Below, in pieces: positions 27,306 through 39,078 of a stretch of 64,000 nucleotides of DNA. The stretch's first letter is position 1, and each line of letters starts with the position of its first letter. Location: positions 2,480,001-2,544,000 of the forward strand of contig NC_089545.1 of the NCBI RefSeq assembly GCF_040115645.1, in the 5' to 3' direction. The notes under the pieces were generated by a model. The model was given only the letters and a program-made list of their open reading frames with translations, did no database searches and was not told the DNA's origin. The translations under genes and the position numbers were made by a program. This stretch comes from Euwallacea fornicatus (lineage: Eukaryota; Arthropoda; Insecta; Coleoptera; Curculionidae).

Positions 27306-28565
27306 AATACGAAAATACATTTTTCTAACTAAGTACTGATAAAATTTGGAAAAAGCTCGGGTGAATAAGTATCATTCTAACATGGCTGGTGGCAAAGCAA
27401 ATACTCGGTAAAGTTCATGCATATAGTTAGGAGGTACCTACTTACATATAAGTATGTGTGTTTTGAAGAAAAATGTAGTGAAAGCTAAAGACATTTACCG
27501 CCATTTGCTCAGGAATTTAGGTCTTAGCTCTGTCCACATTACCAGAGTATTTTATATTCGAGGTGATATATTTTGCTTGTAATACATACAAATTTAAATA
27601 TTATCATAACATTTAAGAAAATGCCAAGAAGATAAGTAAACGATTATCGCTGAAATTATGAGATTTTTACCAGATTTCAAGAACGATTACAGCGGCTTAA
27701 TTGCATCTCGGAGTTTACACACGAATACTATTTTTGAAATGCGGCGGTTCTCCTAAGGTTTTCCCCTTATATTTCCATTATTTTAAAAACGATAAAAAAT
27801 ATTTTCTTAAGGTTTTTGGCATATGTTGTGGTTGGTGACTTCCTTTTTAATCGGAACTCACGCCAACTTCACTATTTTAAATAGGAGGTTTCGCATATTT
27901 CCAGTATGCGAAAGAAATTAAATCTCCATTACAATCAACTATCACAAGTTCATGCTTGCATTCGAAATCGTGACAAAACGCATTTTTCCGAAATATCAAT
28001 AAGGCGCCATATATTTCTCATAGGTTATATCCCGAGACCTTCAAGCTTTGTCATAAAAAATCTGCATAGATTTTTATAACCTTTAACCCTAAATAACTTG
28101 ACGATAAAATTCCGACACTGTAAATTGAGAAATTTCTTTCCAACGAAATTATTTAGTTGTAACGGAATTACTAGCAAAATAACCGTCGTAAGTAGACGGG
28201 GAATTACAAAAGAAGCTCGGCATCAATAAAATGTTTTAGACGATGTTTTTTTATGGAAACAATGACGTGAAATTCCTGCGCGAATTCCTATCAATTCAGC
28301 TCTAAATCGACCAATTTCCTCCTTCGAAAGAGGAAAAATCGCCGATAAATTTTATCCGTCAGATTTGGCGTGATTTACCAGATAATCACACTCATATTCA
28401 TTAAATAGCAATAAGAATTGATCATATCAATTCACTATATCCGACACTAGACCAGCCTTTGCTGGTGCTAAGGTTAAAATTATTGTTAAATACAGGAAGC
28501 AATCAGCAGCTAACCTGAACCATCTAATATTCAAATGAAATGCAACAATATTTTAATGGACTCAC

Positions 28566-28743
28566 CTTCGATGCACACAACATGGTCCCTAATTTGTTGA
28601 GCAATTATTCCATCAGGTATCAGGTCGATCAAATCGTAGATTGCATAAATGGATGGGTGGACACTTTCAAATCTCTGGATTTCTTGTCGGATTGCCAGGG
28701 AATTGTTCAAATAAGAACCCGCAAAGTGCATTCTTGAGTTCAT
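28566..28743 (-). CDS. CenG1A: CenG1A (AGAP) coding exon 1 with the conserved N-terminus
   Basis: First coding exon of the same gene, 27.5 kb upstream of the P-loop exon. It encodes 59 codons plus G, starting MNSRMHFAGSYLNN, followed by the family-typical block SLAIRQEIQRFESVHPSIYA, then IYDLIDLIPDG, QQIRDHVVCIE. Vertebrate AGAP1 has the same block (AIRAEIQRFESVHPNIYSIY, then IREHVIAIED). The donor is GAAG|GTGAGT. The final G joins AT of the exon at 876-1108 to give Asp, producing CIED-SFVNSQEWTLSR, which reproduces the family junction exactly. The start is the first Met of the open frame; Met5 is an alternative. A possible acceptor (AGTCAG) lies 12 bases before the ATG, so 5' UTR exons may lie farther upstream. 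Known role of the family: regulation of Arf-dependent membrane traffic and PI3K signalling. Confidence 0.87.
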
Positions 28744-31700
28744 GTTTCCAAGCTGACTGGGACTTAGATTGAGTTTTTGATTGAGTTGGGGTTACTTTTA
28801 TTAGGATATATTGACATTTAATGTGGGATAGCTACAACTGGAGGTTATTGTGTTGAAGGTAAATCATACCCTGGTAAAATATACAGGGAGGTTGCAAATG
28901 AAAGCCTCCTGTTTTTATTTAGTTAATTTTGTAACAGGAAGTTCAAACTTGGTAAAACCTCAAATTTTCAGGTGAGACCAAAATTTTAATATAGATGATT
29001 CCATTTAAAACTTTGTTCAACTTAACACCCAGTTGTCATTTGTCCTTTTTTGATATTGAGCTTTATGTTGAAATGTAGGGTACCATGTTATGCAGTTTAA
29101 TATATAGGGGGGTATAGCTTAGATTTTTATAATAATTTCTTGTTTCGTTTTGGAATGGTATTAGCAATTTTTCAAACTTGCTTCTTTTATTTGCAACTAT
29201 TTGCCATTTCTACATCACTCAGCGATTGAGATTGAGGCAATTTTTGTAATCCTTTCATTTTTTCTTCAGTTCGTTTGTTGATTGCTTCTTGAGAACAATT
29301 GTAATATACACGCCTTTGCCTTTACTGGCTTTAAATGTACGGTTTTCAAGTTAGAGAGAACCCTACAGCTAAAAGAAGATGGGGGGGGCAATAAGGCCTT
29401 GGGGACAGCACCAAATTACCATTGCTAAGTGACATGATTTCATTTTACCAAAGATATATGGTTATATCACAATGCCACTAGCACAAATGAATGGAACTAC
29501 CAGTTAGCAGGTATGTCAGTGGCCAGTGGATCCCTGGGGACAGAATTGAACTACCTGCCTATATGCCCATCTGCCTTGAGTTAAAAGATCTATATTTTGA
29601 AAACAAATGCCACACAAATTACCTAATAATTAAAACTAGATCACAAGTGACTGTCCTAGGTGCTTGTAATTTGGGATGTGATAAATAAATGAATAAACAA
29701 AACCATCAAAACATCACAACCCATGTCACTTGACCAAATTAGTAGGATTCTTTTATTTATGGGAATAAAACAAGTTTCGGAATATTTAAACGAACATAAT
29801 AAAATACAAACAACAATACACATAAGTGTTGTCCATCCCAAAACAAAACAAGATACTGTGTAGGTAGGTTTTGTCAATCGATGGTTTGTTTATAATAGAA
29901 AAAAAAACAAATAGGGCACTTTAGTGAGGCACCTGTTCCTTTGAGGTTTTCGTTGAAAAAACTATCACTGACCACGGGTCATTTTCGCGCAAAACGATCG
30001 CGACGGAAAGAAGGTTTTTTACGCGACGTATTTGAAGAAAAAAACCATTTGAAATTAATAGGTTAGGAGAGATAAGCACGAACACTCCCACTCACTATCC
30101 TCCATTTAATACCTATGTTTCAGCAACGACAGACAACGCTGATTGCCGGTCAGAAACCTGCGCATTACGTATTTGTCATACAAGCGAATATCCCAAACGC
30201 GTACTAGTCCTTATAATTTGATTCGCTGTTTAAGCAAGTGATTTGTTAAATTGTATATAGTTTTATGATTGCCAGAGCGATTTGAGAACTGCTTGCAATT
30301 TGGGAAATATGCGCTTTAAATATTTATAATGACTGGTATCTCCAACTATCGTAATTGGGCTCGTGCCTTATTGTCTGTGACTTTGCTTCATTTTTCAGTT
30401 GTTCCTAAATTATTTTCCGTTCAAAATAAAAGTTTTTGCAACATTTTCAATTCCAACGGTTTGGAAGCCATCGTCCACACATGCATTTCGTAAAAAGTCT
30501 GCAAGAATTGTCAAACTATCATGAACCCACTGCAAAATACTTGCCTGAACAAACATTCCGATAGTGGCGACAAATTCCATCGAAGTGTCTGACGGAGATA
30601 ATGTGAACTTCCGTTACCAACTTACAGATTCCTTCAGCTTCGACACATCAAACCCTGGAATTCATGCAGTCTTCTATTTTCCTTCTTCAGACTTTAGCAG
30701 GGGGCGCGATCTGTCACGGGGAATTTTCTAAGAATGGGCGGCAAATAATTTATCTTGAATATTAAATATGTTTTAAGTCCGAAATTCTATGGTTTTATTT
30801 TATTGATCATTAATTTAGAACTTTAGAGTTGGGAACCAAATTCTGGAAATATAGCTTATATGCGTGAGACGCATTGTTAACGTTAAAAAAAAATTCTTAA
30901 ATAACAACAAAAACCCCTACTTTTATCTGACGCGCAAAAATCTTTAAAAAAAATGAAAAAATCTGTCTCCAATACTCCTTTAGTCTTAAAGACTCAACAA
31001 CCAACAAAGAGAGCGACGATCTTTTTATTATTGTAAAATATCTTTTTATAAAAATTGAGCACAAAATTGCGAAACCTTAGGCCTTAAATTTCAACTATAA
31101 CTGAGATACTCCACAATACTATCAAATTTAAGACACCCAATTTAACTCGAAACTATTGTCTGTTCGTTCGCCAAAAGTAGCCCATGTTTCTTTGCTTACT
31201 GACCTCGCTTGTGGCTTGATCGCAGCCTCCCGTCCCCCTTATAACGAGCATACTATTCTCTTAATAATTCTCTCAAATAGGTTGAAAGTTGTGCAATTGA
31301 TAGTTCGGGAATATGCCATTTTAAAATAAAAAAATATATCCCTTTTGAAGGTATTTGAACAAAATAGAATTTTTTTAAATTCTACTATTTTTTTAAATTT
31401 ATTTTTTAAGGCAATTCAAAATGACTATTGCTTCATTATTGCCACCATGTTCTTCTACGATGTAGCGATGTTATATCTGAAATTTTATGTTTCGCTTTTC
31501 CATCTTCAACTTTATTATTTCTAACGAGCGACATCTTGGATGGTACATTTTGAATTCAGCCTTTTTTGTGGTCAGATTCAGTCTTGCAGTTCAATGTCTA
31601 CAAGAACTTCAATTTGCGCAAGTTTTCTCCAATTTAATCGATCTCATATCTTTTATGGTTACCGACCTTCCTATATTTAAACCCCAAAAACAGACACCTT

Positions 31701-34700
31701 GTATACCTACCCGCTATCCAACTAATTCTAAAACGTGGTGAGATCTCTAACAAGGGTAATATGAAAAAATGCGATTAGACATTCAGATACTTTGCGTTAC
31801 AATCCCATATTATATTCTGTTTTCTTAGATTACCGATATGCAAAATTAAACAATTACTCTTCAAATTTTAATTTAAAACGGTTAAAAGTAGGTTATTACT
31901 ACAATTAAAAAAACTCATGGTAACACCAATGGCCTTTAGTCGCTTGTTTTGGTCCACCACATACCAGCGACATAAAAAGACGAGGCAGTTAGTGGAAACG
32001 TTCGGCGACAGTTAAAAAACATAAAATAAATTAAAAAGGATTAAACTAAAAGCCGTTGCGGTCGATACACTCGGTATACGCGGCAACACTCGGTTAGTCT
32101 TTGATTTGAGTACTGTGTCCGGCTAGCCTCATTCAAAATCATGTTACAGCAGAAACGACACGTTTATATGCGAAACTGCTAATTATTGTCGTAATTTATA
32201 AACAATTGCTTAATTTACTATTAATTTGTTCGCGTTGTTCAACGCTGTTTTGACGCCCATAATAGATTGGTAAGATAAATTTCATTTAAGTGTTTTAAGT
32301 AGGTAGACACCATTTTCCTTTACGCAAATGCCCAAAGCTAGAAGAGGTTTCAGGAAATTGTTATTTATGCACCTGCAATTCTTATTTTAATGTGCACCTT
32401 ACACACAAATGAAAATTTAATTGAGCTACTAATTATTATTGTAGTAAGTTGATGGAAAATTGCTAGTAACAACAAATAGCCTTGCAATGCGGATACTTAC
32501 GCAAAATGTTGCGCATGTATGTTGTTTGGAATGAAAAGAGTTCATAATGTGGATTTCTTCCACTCAATGTAAGTACGTTCATGACGTACGTAATATTGTT
32601 TATAACGGTTGATCAACAAAAAGCAGCCGGTGGGCCGTAAAAGTAGGACGTTAAGTCGTTTGCTGTTTACCATCACACCCCTGAATGGGTAATAGGTAAG
32701 AGACGAATATATCCAAGACATGCCCCTGATGTTTCAACGCTTACTTGAGGTCGTTTGCCGATCACCCTATATAAACAAACCATTTTATCTTTTTCATTCT
32801 TAGCTATAAGAGGGAATCATGTTTTAAAATAGATAATTATTGTATAACCAGATTGTTCCAAGCACTGTGACCTGATGACCGAACTAATTTATTATTTTCT
32901 TAAATTTCTAGAAAAATTAAATAACAAATAATGGCTTATTGATAGTCATACCAGTTGAAACGAAATTACTCCGGTATCAGTATCAAATTCAAAAATTGCT
33001 CATTTTCAGCTGCCCCGTAATTAGTTTTTCAAATTTTCTAAAGCGACAGTTTTCGTAACGGAAACAGCTCACAAAACGGATTTCATTTCGGAACTAGTTA
33101 CAGAACAAAATCAGACACCTTCATTTGGTAACTTAGTAAATGGGACCAATAACAACAATGGCTGCAGCAGTTCTATAAAGCGCAGCTCGAATACTTATGC
33201 CATTTTCTTGTGACCTTTTCATCATAGAAAAAAGTACAATTCGTACAATTCGTACTTGTTAGACAAAACAATTCATTTTACAATTGTTGGCATAAATAAT
33301 TATTACAATTTGTGCATTGTTCTTATAAAAAAAATACTCGAACTCACCGGAATGCTATATGGAAACTGTTTATTATCTTTTCAAATTCTACGATAAAATC
33401 CCATTTATACTTATTTGTGTTTCAAACTTATTTCTTATGTGAATTAGGGCAAAGTCGATCAATTTGCAGTTTAAGAATATGCCGTTTTAAGTTTAGAAAA
33501 TTGACAAATCACGATGATTTTCGAATGTACTTAAAAAAAACCTGAAACGTCGAAAAACCGTTTTTAGATTTAAGACATTTTGATAGTTTTCTTTTCGCAG
33601 TTCGTTAATATCGCTGGGTAGAGACTTACAAATGAAGTATTTCACAGCTACTCATAGATGGTAATCTAATGGGGCCAGATATGGCGAACGAGCTGGCCAA
33701 AGCTTTAAAACTGAGAAAAGGCACTAAACTCAGCTAAATTTCAATAAAGAAGTAGAAAATAATTTTGAGTTACTTGCTGCTTTTTTATATTTCGCTGTAG
33801 ATATGTTTCCGAACTAATTTGCACATGTCGATGCGAAGCGCAATAAATTCTAACTTATCTTGTTTTTTTTTTATTGTTTTGTACTTACCTAGATATCTAC
33901 CTAATTGGTCATATAAATGACTACTTTCTTCATATGTTTTCTAATTCTGAAATAAAAAACATTAAAGGGAAAATTTGGCGCAGAGCCACATTTCAGGAAT
34001 CCAATAAACGATTGCCCTCAGTTCCTTTCTTAGCTCCCATTAATTCTTCCTGAGATTATTTTTCAACGTATGTTCCTAAAATCAGTGTATTTGACTTACG
34101 TTCAGTGACCTCTAAAATGGTCGGCAATAAAGCAAAAAAAATACGAGTGATTGAGCTTAAGGTTAAAAATTAAGAAATAGATGATCCGTAATTTTGTTTT
34201 GCATCGTTGCACGAAAATTGGGAGCAGATAGCAAATCTGAAAAATTTTGATTCCGAGCAAGGCTCCCATTAAAAAATTATGTTTTTATTGTTTATAATAA
34301 TTCCTACTGGGCCGCATTCAAGGGTAGCTCGTGATTCAGCAGTTGCATAACATACAAAAACGTCTAATTTGAACTATTCTGTATGATAACGATTATTTAG
34401 AAATTTTGTACTCTACCTGACGTGACGTTTATTGAACTTTGCACATCGTAAGTTCTTTGCCAGCATTTAAATATTAACCCACGTGATAGGTAAGGTATTC
34501 CATAAAAAACTACTTAAAAATCGCTTTCTATGTAACATTCAAAGAGATCATTACTGTAAAATCGGTGATAGTATGACATTGCAGTATAATTAACGGTGCA
34601 TTAAAGTCATATTATTTAGCAATATCTACTGAGGGTATGGTCGCTTGTCACACTACATATTTTTATCAATCTGTTTTGACGAATTTCTAATTTGGAAGTT

Positions 34701-34869
34701 AACAAATTTTTTTAAGTGAGTAGTTAATTGAAGGTGTAAACGTGAGTTTTCAAATGCGACGTTAATGTCTCAGTAATCAATGATCATGTCACTATTTACA
34801 GTATGGACAATTGAAGATGTCGGGAACCTACATAATTTTTTTTCCAGGAAGCACCAACTAAATGAAATC
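28744..34869. other. Intergenic region between CenG1A (minus) and Ance (plus)
   Basis: About 6 kb between two divergent genes. It must contain both promoters and any non-coding first exons. CpG-richer patches lie at 29975-30030 (ttttcgcgcaaaacgatcgc) and 30120-30215, suitable in position for the CenG1A promoter. A TATA-like cataaaaag at 31973-31981, followed about 30 bases later by a cagtt, could serve Ance. A ttttttccag acceptor at 34848 lies 22 bases before the Ance ATG, implying an upstream untranslated exon. No additional gene was recognised. Confidence 0.45.
31973..32015 (+). promoter_or_regulatory. Possible TATA/initiator pair
   Basis: TATA-like cataaaaag is followed about 30 bases downstream by gacagtt, which resembles the arthropod initiator (TCAGT-like). 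It lies 2.9 kb upstream of the Ance start on the same strand. Linkage to Ance is inference only; chance matches of this quality are common in AT-rich DNA. Confidence 0.2.
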
Positions 34870-37800
34870 ATGACGGTAGGTTTTCTCCATTCCACTATTG
34901 TCCTATGTCTTTTGGTTATAATCTGTGATAAAATATGCGCTAAAGATGCCAGTATCGAGGAGGAGGAATATGAGGCTAGAAACTTTCTGATTCTCCTTAA
35001 TAGGCAAAGCGAACGGGATGCTAATAGAATGGCTCTTGCCCAATGGGCTTATGCTTCCAATTTAACCGACGAAAATTTAAAAAATCAGGTAAGAAACGTT
35101 ATCAAATTTACTAGTAACCAAATAAAATCTAATTAAACATTCTGGCCAATAAAATGACCGGACTAATCAAATTCACATCAAAATTGGTACAAATCAAATT
35201 TTAAATTCACGGCGTACACAGATGGACACATTGGGGCCATTCTGAAGGACTAGATCGCTTCTCGATGTTACAAGACTCTTCAACATTTCTGAGTGCGAGA
35301 TTTACGCAGATTTTTTAAAATTTGTCAAGGGTTTTTGTGGATTTTCTGATTTTTTCTCTAAATTAAAAAGAAAAAATGTCTTTAAGAATGGACGCCACAA
35401 AATGCTAGTGTCTTTGAGACATTAATCGAACCAAGTTAGATTGAGGGCTGGTTCGTCAAGATTTTGAATATGGTCAAATATTCTCCGTGAAACAGTTTTT
35501 TCCAGTCAATAAATTAACTAAGAATACAGGTCCTAAGTAAAAACCTACTTCTCTTTTATTATGGGAATGAAGGTCAATGTTTTCATTAAAAACCATACTA
35601 ATAATCGATTCTGTAGTTAGCAGTGGCAGTTGAAGTGGCAAAGAATGAGAAAGAAGCCTGGCAGCGGGTCACCCAATTCAACTGGCAAGGATTCTCAGAT
35701 TACAGTTTGAAGAGGCAGTTCCAAAAGTACTCAATATTAGGTGTAGCAGCCTTACCCGAGGACAAACTTAAAAGGCTGAATAAAGTTGTAAGCGATATGG
35801 AAGCTATTTATTCGAAGGCTAAAATTTGCCCTAAAGACAAAAAACCAGATGATACTCAGGAGTGTACACTAAGTTTTGAGCCCGGTACAACTTTTTTCTA
35901 ATTCACTCACACTGATAATTTAATTTACACATATCCATTGCAGAATTAACGAACATACTGGCGACATCCAGAGATCCAGAGGAACTCAAGCATGTGTGGC
36001 TTGAATGGAGGAATGCGGTAGGACCTAAATGTCGGGGATTGTACGAAGTATTAGAAATTATTGTGTGTTGCATGCTGTTACTTCACAAAAAAATATATTT
36101 TTAGGAATATGTTAATCTGTCCAACGAAGCAGCAAAACTAAACAACTTCTCGGACACCTCTCTGTATTGGCTCGATGGCTACGAGGAACCAAATATCAAA
36201 AACGTCGTCCAGAGTTTATGGGAACAGTTAAAACCTCTGTATCTTCAGATACACTCTTATGTCAGGTTTAAACTTCGAGAAAAATATGGAGATATTGTTA
36301 GTGAAAGGGGGCCCATACCGGCTCATTTGCTCGGTAAGAATGAGTGACACACCACACAATCACCTAAAATTCTGTATCTCACATGAGGAATTGTTACATG
36401 ATTTATCAAATTGGGACTCATATGAAATTTAACAACAGGCTCATTGTAGGCAACATGTGGGGCCAGAGCTGGAACAACATCGCTGAGTTTATATTGCCAT
36501 ACCCCGATGCCAAAGACGAAAACCTTACCACGGAGCTTCAACTACAGGTTAGAAATCGGTGGATGTTCCTCCTATTCCGTTATCGCAATTTCCTCATTTT
36601 GATTTTACTTTCGGCAGAACTACACAGTGAGCAAAATATTCCGGACATCAGAGGCATTCTTCAAATCCATCAACCTCACTGAAATGCCTGAAACATTCTG
36701 GACAAAGTCCATATTGGAAAAACCCACGGATCGAGAACTAATATGTCATGCATCTGCCTGGGACTTCTACGATGGAAAAGATGTTCGGTTAGTAGCAACT
36801 GTTAAATTCTCGGATTTTCAGTACTCTTTATATCATAACAACTAGATAACTCTCAAAAACCGCACCCCAATATTACAGGATCAAACAGTGCACCGAGGTG
36901 ACAGATGAGCAATTCCTGGTAGCCCACCATGAAATGGGACACGTGGAGTACTTCCTGCAGTACAAAGATCAGCCTTTCAAGTTCCGGGAAGGTGCAAATG
37001 ATGGTTTCCACGAGGCCATCGGAGATTTGATAGCTTTATCTGTTAGGAGCACCAAGCATTTGAAGAAAATTGGTTTGTTGCCCGACGAACCCGACGACCA
37101 GAAGCAAGTACTGAACAACCTGTTCAAGGTACGTTCGTGAGGATTTCGACAAGATTATAAAGGTTAACAGCGAAAATTTTCAGCTGGGGCTGAGCAAAAT
37201 AACCTTCCTTCCCTTCGGTTACCTGATGGACCTCTGGAGATGGGACGTATTTTCTGAGAAAACCAAACCTGAGGATTACAACTGTAAATGGTGGGAGCTG
37301 CGAGAGAAGTTCCAAGGTCTGGAGCCTCCTGAAGATAGGAGTGAAGAGGACTTCGACCCTGCGGGGAAGTACCATATTATTGCAGACGTGCCTTACTTAC
37401 GGTAAGTCAACTCTTAAATACTTTAAAACGTGTTTTAATCGAATATGATGCGACTCCAAGGTACTTCATAAGCTTCGTAATCCAATATCAGTTCCATCGA
37501 GCCCTTTGTGAGAAAGCCGGGCAGTACGATCCTAATAATGCAGAGAAACCGTTGCACGAATGCGACATTTATGAAAATACGGTCGCTGGCAATGTGTTGA
37601 AGTACGATGTTATTTTTCTCATAATTTATGAACGTTAAAAGCATGAGAATTTTAGGCAAATGCTGGCGATGGGTTCTTCGAGACCTTGGCCAGACGCACT
37701 GGAAGTGATCACAGGGCAACGAACGATGGACGCAACTGGAATTCTGGACTTTTTCAGGCCTCTGCAGAAGTGGTTAGAAAACGAAAATAAGAAAAATAAT

Positions 37801-38236
37801 GTTTTAATTGGCTGGGAGCCTTCAAAAAAAGGTATGTTTGTGATATGAAGGGAAATAAAGGTTTTTTGTCTAAAGTAAGCTACACACTCTTGCCACGAAC
37901 ACTTGAGCATTCAGTATCAAAAAATCAAGGAAAAGGCACAAAAAATCTGGAATTACTTACCGTACCAAGAACACAATGAATTTCATTTGACCATATAATT
38001 TTTTTTGGATTTAACCATTTCTTAAAAGCACAATTCAGAGCATCATATGAGTCATTAGTTTTTTGGTTTTTATAGCTAATATTGTCAATATTTTGATGTG
38101 TTGGTAATCAACCGAATAAAATTGATTTAATCTGGATTTTTTTTCAGTATGTGCCAGAACTCGTCAAGAATTAATAGGAAGCTCATCAACCACTACTTCA
38201 GTGCCAGAAGTACTGTCTACTCAACAATCAACTTAA
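34870..38236 (+). CDS. Ance: Angiotensin-converting enzyme-like M2 dipeptidyl carboxypeptidase, secreted
   Basis: Eleven coding exons: 34870-35088, 35617-35884, 35944-36047, 36105-36333, 36450-36547, 36618-36787, 36879-37128, 37184-37401, 37461-37601, 37656-37831, 38148-38236. All phases agree and give 653 aa, close to single-domain insect ACE (615 aa in Drosophila Ance). M2 peptidases remove C-terminal dipeptides from peptides. The start MTVGFLHSTIVLCLLVIICD is a signal peptide. An in-frame ATG at 34780 exists, but a ttttccag acceptor lies between, so 34870 is preferred. Zinc site: HHEMGH in exon 7, with the third ligand Glu in GFHEAIGD. Other active-site landmarks are kept: CHASAWDF, AGKYHI (Lys and His), VPYLRY (two Tyr, and the chloride-binding Arg). 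No membrane anchor follows; the tail ARTRQELIGSSSTTTSV is Ser/Thr-rich, so the enzyme is probably soluble. One odd residue is Asp for the usual Pro in GANDGFHE. Paralogue identity (Ance versus Acer or Ance-2 to -5) is not settled. Confidence 0.92.
35089..35616 (+). other. Ance intron 1
   Basis: Intron of 528 bases from CAG|GTAAGA to the acceptor gattctgtag. The acceptor at 35615-35616 keeps frame (LAVAVEVAKNEK); the nearby ttag and gcag acceptors would break it. Nothing else was recognised here. Confidence 0.6.
37832..38147 (+). other. Ance last intron
   Basis: Intron of 316 bases between AAAG|GTATGT and the pyrimidine-rich acceptor ggattttttttcag. No other feature is seen. Confidence 0.7.
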
Positions 38237-38277
38237 ACTGAGCTTTTGATCACAATAAGTACTTATATTTTTTCAAG

Positions 38278-38283
38278 AATAAA
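38278..38283 (+). terminator. Ance polyadenylation signal AATAAA
   Basis: Canonical AATAAA 41 bases after the stop codon at 38234-38236, implying a very short 3' UTR. Confidence 0.5.
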
Positions 38284-39078
38284 AGATTTTTTTAATTCAA
38301 GTAATCTGACGACATTTAATTCGGTTATTATTCTCTTCCCCCATTCTCGTTATTTGCGTTTTTTTTTTGTTTCTTTCCTTTATCAAACACTTAAAGAGTA
38401 TAATTATTTATATTTACCTAATGCACTGTATGATTTCAGTGCAATAGCCTTTGGCTAGACCAAACCTACTGCAAGTGTAATGTACCGCCACATTATCACT
38501 GAATGTGAAACGAAAGGAATTTCTTATTATCATCATAATTCCAATACCCACCTGGGGAGGGACGACGCACTTTCCTGACCAGTGATTTTTCTTGGGAGTA
38601 GGAGGATGATCATTAAAAATTTCGTCCAGGGCGTCAACTTGCTAAGGCCGACCCTGCACAAATCACAAAATCACTTCATAACAAATTTATTAAGCACCAT
38701 AAATTTACGCAAAAAGAATAGTAATTTCTAAAGATATAAACCCTAAATAAATGGCCAAAAATATTAATACAGATATATCTGCATGATAATCGTCATTAAA
38801 CAACCTAGAAAAACCCACAATATTTGGCAGGACTTGATCTTTCACAGCTTCTCAGAATTAAACGTAGACGGCCCGAATTTTTCGATTGAGAACTCAAGAA
38901 TCGCAAATTTAGCTTCTAATGTCTAAATTGGCCACAAATATATTACTCGTCAGAGACATTCCTATATAATAAATATAGTAAGTAGTAGTTATCATTAAAT
39001 ATGATCAAATATATAAAAGTAAAAAATTACAAAAGTCGTGGCTTAGTAAAGTTGAGCCTGAGGAGTAAGAGTGGCCTC
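38284..39078. other. Intergenic DNA between the converging Ance and ciboulot genes
   Basis: About 800 bases holding the 3' UTRs of two convergent genes. A TTTATT at 38686-38691 would be a minus-strand AATAAA for ciboulot about 390 bases after its stop. No further gene is seen. Confidence 0.5.

Larger units (their letters stand above)
7401..28565 (-). other. Remainder of the large CenG1A intron
   Basis: About 21 kb of intron between the alternative exon region and exon 1. It contains repeat family A copies (10652-10830 minus, 11034-11350 plus, 27229-27305 plus), a family B copy (9285-9475), further CACCCTGTATT-type transposon ends (near 11880), and A-rich stretches (14247-14270). No nested gene, tRNA or other RNA gene was recognised on either strand. 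The longest open frames (for example 13073-13348 minus, 16140-16412 minus, 21565-21834 minus) have no family signature and no consistent splice context. Confidence 0.55.

Noticed and set aside
34780..34869. Upstream in-frame ATG for Ance
   Set aside because: A strong ttttttccag acceptor lies between it and the ATG at 34870, and only the latter starts a proper signal peptide.
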